This document shows positions 57,586 through 64,000 of a stretch of 64,000 bases of DNA, in pieces. A program made the position numbers and the translations under genes. The notes beneath the pieces were generated by a model. That model was not told where the DNA came from, searched no databases, and was given only the letters and a program-made list of their open reading frames with translations. Every line of letters begins with the position of its first letter. Positions within the stretch are counted from its first letter, which is position 1. Origin of the DNA: Cavia porcellus (lineage: Eukaryota > Chordata > Mammalia > Rodentia > Caviidae); NCBI RefSeq assembly GCF_034190915.1, contig NW_026947514.1, positions 7,208,201-7,272,200 of the forward strand. The letters run 5' to 3'.

Positions 57586-58384
57586 TAACCTGAAAACATG
57601 AGATGAGCCCAGACAGGGCTCGCCAATTTATACAGATGGTAAACAGGCACACGGAAAGATGCTGTGCAGCAAAGGTCAGCAGGAAATTCAAGTTGGTGCC
57701 CTGAGATGCCACTCTGCGCCTGTGGGGCAGGGCGCAGAGGGACAGCTGCTTCACTCATCGCTGATGGGAGCACAAAATGGCAGAGTCACTTGGGAAGGCA
57801 GTTCGGCCGTTTCCTACAAAGCTAAAAATACTCGAACCATATGCGATCATGCTTTTTATTTACTCAAAGGAGCTTGAAATTTAAGTCCACCCAAACACCT
57901 GCACACGGATGTTGGTAGCAACTCTATTCCTAAGGGCCAAAACTGGGAAGGGACCAAGATGCCCTTCAGTGAGCTCTGGGGCCAATAAAATGGGGTACAT
58001 TCAGATAATGGAATATTATTCAATATTTTAAACAGGTGAGCCATCAAGCCATTTGGAAATAACTGGAGAAATTTTAACAGCTCATCACTAAGTGAAAGAA
58101 GCCAATCGGAAACACTACTGATGAACACGTATCATTACGCATTCCTCCAAACCCACGGCACATGGATGGCCAAGGTGAAATCCTAATGTCAGCCACAGAC
58201 TCTGGGTGACAATGGTGAGTCTCGTGGATGGGAACCAAGGTACCAATCTGAGAGGGGACACTGGTGCCAGGACAGGCCGTGCCTGTGTGAGGAGGAGGTG
58301 TATGCGGTGGGAAACCTCTGGTTATGCTGTGTTCAGCTCTGAACCCAAAACTGCTCTAAAACGTTGTCTAGTTTAGAAACCACT

Positions 58385-59235
58385 AAAAGATCTGAAGCCA
58401 TATTTCTCCCTCCAAAACAGAAAGATGCTACATGAACATAAGACACTCAACTAGTCACTAGAGACACTAAATTAAAGCCACAGTGAAATACCACCACACA
58501 CTGGTCTAGAAGGCTAAAATTAAGGGGGTTGATAGCACTAAATGCAGACATGGATTGGAGCACTGGCCTTCTGTGCTGGAGGAGGGAATAAAAAATGCTG
58601 CTCTGGAAAACGGCTCCTTGACAGCTTCTTATAAAAGTAAACATGCGTTGGCCACATAGCCCACAATCCAACTACTAAGCATTTATACAAATGGAATGTA
58701 ACCCTATGTCTACATAAAAACATGTAAGAGATGTGCACTGTAGCTTTGTTGATGAGCACCCCAAATTGGAAACCACCAATTTCTCTCAACTGTGAGGAGA
58801 GAGACAAATGGGGGCACATCCATACATGGGAGTACTGTTTGTCAGTAATAAGAAAACCATGGGATCCTCATCTACAACGACGTACGCAAATCTCATGATC
58901 ATTAACACCAAGTGCCGTAAGCCAGGTGCAAAAGGCACAGTGTTGCAGAACCTCACTGGCACCGCACTTCTGCAGAGGCACAACTATGGGCATGGTGGGC
59001 ACCTCAGAGTTTGGCAGGGGCTGGCCAGGCAGGTATCAGACGATGCAGATGTGTGATGGATCCTTGCACTTCTTGTGTGTGGCAGTTACACAGCTGGACA
59101 CATCTGTCAGCCCTCCCAATACCGAACACTAAGACGAATTCTGTTTACACAACTTCACCTTCACATCAGAAGTGGGGAGGAAATAAAACCACTATGATTT
59201 TCTTAAAAATCTGCAGGAAGATGCAAAATCAAGTC
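58385..59235 (+). mobile_element. Second L1 LINE 3' end
   Basis: Repeats L1 ORF2-end wording already seen in the preceding element: 'actagtcactagagacac', 'gccacagtgaaataccacc', 'aatccaactactaagcattta' and 'gtagctttgttgatgagc'. So a separate L1 insertion lies next to the first. Confidence 0.75.
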
Positions 59236-59394
59236 TAATGAGTGAGCCTCCTTCTGGAAAAAAGGGAACCCAGCGATTCCTTGAACTCCGAGGTCTTTCG
59301 TTCCTAATATTAGAGTTAATGCTACCTAGGGAAACAGTCATTTGTAAGAGATCAAAATACACTGCTGGGATGTAGAATTTAAATTTTTATAAGG

Positions 59395-60125
59395 TAGAGG
59401 GAGGCTAATATTCCATAGCCATAGATGCGTTGGTACCAGGCCGTGGTTAATTGCAGAGATGGGAGCGAGCCAGTCACTCGGCCAACTTTCTCCTCCTTGT
59501 TTGCTGAGTTTTCCTCCCTGAACTTCTTTGTCAGGAAGCAGCACCAGGTTGACGTCTGTCCCCCTCCTTCCGCCTCTTCCCCCCACCCCCCAAAAGTTCA
59601 CGATTCAGTCAATCAAGCGGTCTACACGGCAGCAAACTCGGGCTTGACTGATGTTTTCCCTCCTAAACTGACAGAATCAAATGGTTATTTATTTATTTAC
59701 CCACTAATAATTTATATCCTGTCTCCTTCCAAAAAGGATGTGAGTGCCTCCCTGGATGTCTTGGCATTGCCTCCAAAAAGCATAAGCGTCTCGGGGAGGC
59801 AAATAACCTCTGGAGAAGTGGTCTTTGGTTTCCTTCCAGAACCCGCAGTCACACGGAGAGGTTTAATGAGCCCATTACTGCAGAGGATGAATAATGGAGA
59901 CTCCAACCCGGCGGCTGGGTTTAAGTGGAGCGCTAGACACACAGCCCCCTCCGCACGGCCGGCGGTACAGGGTGCAGGGTGCTCTGCTGGTTAATTGGCC
60001 CCCAAGACTTGACACATGGGCGAGACGGGGCTTTCTTCCCGGAGAAAGTCAATTAAACTAAGAAGTTATTAGCGGCTGCCCACGGCATGGAAAAGCCAGC
60101 TCTTCACAGGTAGAATTTCAGCATG
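59395..60125. promoter_or_regulatory. Candidate conserved regulatory block (strongest)
   Basis: About 730 bp repeat-free block with several dense words: GCTAATATTCC, GTTAATTGCAG, TTATTTATTTACCCACTAATAATTTAT, GGTTTAATGAGCCCATTACTG, GGATGAATAATGGAG, GGTTAATTGGCCCCC and AAGTCAATTAAAC. A 189-codon plus frame (59,425-59,994) overlaps it but has no recognised product. Enhancer role is an inference. Confidence 0.4.
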
Positions 60126-60904
60126 TTGGCATGGTATACACTGGGACTCCTCGGACAAACGGAGGGCCCAGAGCGGGTGTTTAGCTCGGCCGGGATCACA
60201 GAGCAGGATCACAGAGCTGCTCAGAGCTCTCACTCTGATCTTGCATCCAGGCCATCCGGAACCTGCAGTCTGTGTTCTCTGCCCTTTTTCATCTGGCTTT
60301 GGGACTCTGAGCCCAGCTTACCTGGCAGGTCCTGGTTACCATCAATAATGACCCAGTAATGACATCAGTAATACTCTGTTTTGAACACAGCTTCAAAAAA
60401 TATTCATAGTGGCTGATACGGGTTTGTCTGAGCTCAGCTGTAAGTAACACATTCCATTCAAAGTGGCTCCAGTGATGAGGCAGGGTTGAGGTCCAGAGGC
60501 AGGGAAGGTTCCAGGTGTCCTATGTGAGACTGGCTCAGCCCTGCTCCACTCCGGGACCTCTGCCCCGGGCAGGTTGGAGCCTCCAGGCAGCAGCTGCAGG
60601 GATTTCTCCAAAGCAAAGGTCACCTTTCCCTAAGCCCTGCTGTCACGGCCTCCAGACTTGGCAGCACTGGGTGCTCTGGGTCACATGCCCATCGCAAGCC
60701 ACTCACTGCAAGGGCCAAGAGATGACCACAGTGCTGCAGGAGACACCAGGGAGATGTCTTCTGCTCTATTTCCCCTCCCAGACACCCAGGAAAACTGCCC
60801 TCAGGATGCAGTGTAGACCCTGACAGATAATAGCACTATAGGAAGAGAACGGATGAGCTCCCAGAGCCCTTTATAAAAGACCATCCATGCCTCTCAGCAA
60901 GAGA
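60126..60904. other. Unique sequence
   Basis: Nothing recognised. Confidence 0.4.
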
Positions 60905-61248
60905 TTCTCTCCTCACTGGGACAAAATACCCAACACCTGCCAACGTGAAGGAGGAGAGTTTTAATTTGGCTCATGATTGGCGGCTCCCAAGAAGAAATGG
61001 CATGGCAGAGGGCCTGGCATAGGACAAGCTGCTCACCTCATCCCAGAGAGGAAGCAAGAATGAGAGGAGGAAACAGTGGGGTGGGGGAGAATAATCCTGC
61101 CTAGGCCATGCCCCAGGCCCCGCCTCTGCCACCCAGGCCCCGCCTCCTAAGTGCAGGTCCGCTCTAAACTCCATAAAGAATCACCTTCCAAAAGCCCCAT
61201 CTAGAAGCACATGAGACCCTGAGGGGACATCCAGGTCTAAACCATAGC
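60905..61248 (-). mobile_element. MaLR-type LTR, reverse
   Basis: Plus-strand reading: 'ggacaaaatacccaacacc' and 'ggagagttttaatttggctcatg' at the left, 'aatcaccttccaaaagcccc' and 'atccaggtctaaaccatagcac' at the right, the mirror of the MaLR start and end. Confidence 0.8.
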
Positions 61249-61779
61249 ACCATGAGACTCAACCTCACTGCTGTGTGGTGTTCAGCCACCCAGACTTTCG
61301 AGTTATTTGTTCCTGCAGCTCGCACTGATGACACAAATGAGTCTAGATGGTTTCAACAAATGATCTGGGGTGGCCCTGAGTCACCTTTACAGACCAGGAT
61401 GTGTGCAGCAAGAGATAAGCTTCGCACATGGCAGAAAGGGGTGAAGGCCAATGGAGGCCGAGAGAAGATGCTGGGGAGCGCTTTTGAGATTCCTGTTTCA
61501 GCCATGAGCAGACAGCACTACGTGTTCGCGTGAGCCTCTGCATGAGCTTGGGGACCTCACCCTCGAGCTCCGGGTCTTGATTTGAAAGTGATGTCTAACG
61601 TCTCCACAGGCTCTGGTATGCAGGGAATCAGGGGCTCAAGGAACCTCTCTACTTTAGGCTGGATTTGGGGGACAGCGCTGTGGGACTTGAGAAGAACCAA
61701 GCCCACCACCCACTCCTGAGAATGTGCACCAGGACCCCGGGTATCTATGGGGGTGACATCTGTGCCTATGGTCCCCTAG
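61249..61779. other. Unique sequence
   Basis: Nothing recognised. Confidence 0.4.
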
Positions 61780-62060
61780 GGTGGCTCTTCAGGCACCAGA
61801 ACAATTATTCTTGTGTGTTTGATATAATTCCTATAAAACGTGATTTTCATAACTCCGATCAGGGAGCCAATTAATATAACTCTTATTTATTGTGACTGCT
61901 TCAGCATAAAAAAAATCCCACAAATCAAACCGATTCCCCAAACCCACTCGGATCCCCACTCTACCTATGGCACATCCATTTTGCTGCATTATAGTCACAT
62001 TTGTATTTTTATTATTAATGTTGCCAATACAATATTTATTCAGCCTGAAACAGCCTCCAC
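61780..62060. promoter_or_regulatory. Candidate conserved regulatory block
   Basis: AT-rich repeat-free block with TGATATAATTCCTATAAAACG, GAGCCAATTAATATAAC and TATTATTAATGTTGCCAATAC words. Inferred only. Confidence 0.3.
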
Positions 62061-62321
62061 TTAAGAGCCAATATCTGTATTAAGCCCTCCTAATCATCCC
62101 AAGCTACCCACACGCTGCCTAACACATCCATGAGTTTCTGAGTACCTGTTAACATCTCACTGTCTCTTTGTCCTACCCATAATCCTGCGCTGCTCAATCC
62201 CATTTTAAAGAAGAGCACACACACACAGTCAGTGAGGACCTGCACCTTACAGCCCAGGGACTCTGCCCAATACACACCATTGCTGAAACAAAGGGGAAAA
62301 GAGGAAAGTAAAACATTCAAA
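62061..62321. other. Unique sequence
   Basis: Short (AC)n at 62,217-62,226; nothing else. Confidence 0.4.
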
Positions 62322-62540
62322 TGTGGGTGTGCTGGTGCACGCCTGTGATTCCAGCACTTGGGAGGCTGAGGCAGGAGGATAGCAAGGAGCTTCAACCCAG
62401 CCGGGGCTCCATAGTGATGCAAGACCAAAAGAATTTGCTGGCCTGGTGGAAGCGAGAAGTCAGGGTGCCAGAGAAAATGCAGAGGTCTGCTGAGGTGTGA
62501 GGCCGGCCTCAAGTGCGGATGAGGCCCTGTCTCAACAGAC
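62322..62540 (+). mobile_element. B1 SINE with an insertion
   Basis: B1 head and body ('gtgtgctggtgcacgcctgtg', 'gattccagcacttgggagg', 'ggctccatagtgatg') at 62,322-62,425, about 70 bp of other sequence, then the B1 3' end ('aggccggcctcaagtgcgg', 'gaggccctgtctcaaca') and an A-rich tail. Confidence 0.8.
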
Positions 62541-62984
62541 AAAGACATAATAAAAATCTTTAAAAATAAAGATGAATGATGTCGAGCATTGTGCTTGCAC
62601 TAGAGCGGGATGTGCCTCGGTTCCCGAACTGAATTCCTTCTAGGATTCTGGTTGCAACCTAATTGTATCTCTATGGAAAGAATCAACTCACCCCCCACTC
62701 CCGCAAGCGACCACTGTACTGGCTACTCCGGGATGGGTCTGTGAAAACAGGGACTCCTATTTATTTAAAGAGCATGTGTGATGGTCACGACACTCGATGG
62801 GGGCTCAAGGCGGCTACCTGATCCCAACCCAGGCTGCAGGAGACCCTGGCTGACAGCATGGGCCCAGCTCTACCTCCTAAGCACTGTGACAGCCCCCAAT
62901 CCATGTCCTGCTCAGGACCTCTTGTTTTTCTCTTTGAAAACAAAATAGCTCAAGGGAAAAAAGTGATTTGCAACTATGATACAT
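62541..62984. other. Unique sequence
   Basis: Nothing recognised. Confidence 0.4.
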
Positions 62985-63470
62985 AATATGAAGTGTCCTT
63001 GAAAAATGAAAAACTACCGTATGATCCAGCAATCCCACTTCTGGATTTATATCCAAAGGAATTAAAGTCAGGATGTCCAAGGGATGTCTGAACTCCTGTG
63101 TCCCTTGCACCTCTATTCCAGTAGCCAAGATGTAGCCAGGAATAATGAAAGTGGACTCATGAATGGATAAAAAAATGGAATGCATGATGCAATGGAGTAC
63201 TATGAAGCCTTTAAAAAGGAAACCCTGCCATGTACAGCCATGCAGAGGAGCCTTAAGCCATCGTGCTAGGAGACCAGTACTACCTAGCCACTTAGTTGAG
63301 ATCTGTAAAATGACCAGTCTCAGGGACACAAAGAATAAAATGACAGTGGCCGGGAGTTGGGCACTGCTGATCAATGAGTATCAAGTATCCCTTAGGACAG
63401 GTAGGAGAGCTCTAGGAATTTCCTGGACAACCTTGGGCTCACAGGAGACAATGACACCTTGCCCACCAAG
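62985..63470 (+). mobile_element. L1 LINE 3' end
   Basis: 'aactaccgtatgatccagcaatcccacttctgg', 'atatccaaaggaattaaag', 'atggataaaaaaatggaatg', 'tggagtactatgaagcc' and a 3' UTR. Typical L1 ORF2-end wording and fairly well preserved. Confidence 0.85.
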
Positions 63471-64000
63471 ATTGCATTATGAGAGTGGGTCCCCTATTCC
63501 ATGTTCTCATCAGAAGAAAATAAAACTCATCCAGAAAAGAACTGCTCAGTAGCCCAGGAAGGAAAGTAGCAGGTCTGACCATCATGTCTATGTCTAGAGG
63601 CCCCTAAAAAGCAAAACTCTAACCACTGCTTCTTCAACTCTCATGCATGTCCACACCTTCCTCCCTCCCTTCCTAGCCTACGCACCACCGTATCTGAGAA
63701 ATATCTGCTGCTCACAGATAACTAAGCATCCTAATTAATAACACAGAATCGCAGAGGGAAGCTCACAGACTGAAACCACAGCAGGCAGCAGATAAGCAAA
63801 GTCTGCCGGAGCTGGGGTTTGGGGGAGTGGCTTTTCCCCTGTCCTCACCCCAAATTCCTGCCAGTGTCTACAACGTCTTAGGGATTCTGGAATAACGGAA
63901 CATGTCACAGTATCACCCAGTGTGAGGCATCAACATCACATAAGCCCATGCAGGACCCGTTATCAGCAGGCTCCTCAGAAGGCGTGCAGATGCTCCCCGT
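63471..64000. other. Unique sequence to the window edge
   Basis: Nothing recognised; may include a trailing part of the L1 3' region. Confidence 0.4.

Larger units (their letters stand above)
56745..58380 (+). mobile_element. L1 LINE (ORF2 end and 3' part), interrupted
   Basis: Starts in ORF2 wording: 'aacattataaaacttctaac', 'aagaaaatctttgtaactctgggataggcaaatatttcttag', 'aaatcaagacttttctttta', 'ggacttgtatttaaaatgtgag'. Continues after insertions at about 57,590 with 'acagatggtaaacaggcacacg', 'aagatgcccttcagtgagc', 'ataatggaatattattcaat' and a 3' UTR. Non-functional (many stops). A B1 and an LTR-like sequence sit within it. Confidence 0.8.

Noticed and set aside
59425..59994. 189-codon frame over the candidate enhancer
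   Set aside because: Not recognised, composition biased by AT-rich motifs; regulatory reading fits better.

Overview
This window is vertebrate nuclear DNA, almost certainly from a rodent outside the mouse/rat group. The evidence is the SINE content. There are B1 (7SL-derived) elements, ID-like (tRNA-Ala-type) elements with A-box and B-box remnants, and fused B1-dID dimers in which a B1 body is followed by an ID arm. Two of the better-preserved B1 copies also appear to carry an internal duplication. I cannot name the species or the locus.

I see no convincing protein-coding exon, RNA gene, origin, CRISPR array or operon in the 64 kb. The open reading frames are short, are scattered over both strands, and mostly lie inside repeats or low-complexity tracts. 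The best reading is an intergenic region or a large intron.

Layout. Positions 1-4,900 hold SINEs, a TC-rich microsatellite and two reverse-oriented MaLR LTR pieces. A solo-LTR-like element lies at 5,189-5,988, and a second copy of the same family lies at 27,174-27,980 with a 5-bp flanking duplication. Positions 6,000-8,700 contain MLT1/MaLR LTRs. At 8,906-8,938 and 13,607-13,669 there are two unusual arrays of alternating TTC/GAA units in 5-bp phase, resembling heat-shock-factor sites. Positions 10.5-22.6 kb hold B1-dID copies, a 170-bp purine tract, an L1 3' end, MLT1, a dead mariner and a Tigger/pogo relic. Positions 22.6-40 kb are a mixture of CA/TG/GGA microsatellites, MIR, L2 and LTR relics. 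From about 33 kb onward several repeat-free blocks, partly AT-rich and rich in TAAT-type motifs, look like conserved regulatory DNA (33.5-34.0, 41.1-41.5, 43.1-43.6, 51.0-51.5, 53.9-54.2, 59.4-60.1 and 61.8-62.1 kb). Positions 56.7-59.2 kb are a nested L1 complex, and another L1 3' end lies near 63 kb.

There are no genes here to act together. The likely function, if any, is cis-regulation of a gene outside the window. I did not find a new biological system. The observations most worth checking are the two heat-shock-element-like arrays, the solo-LTR family with its duplicated internal block, and the candidate regulatory blocks. All family assignments come from recognising sequence by eye; no alignment or database search was run.
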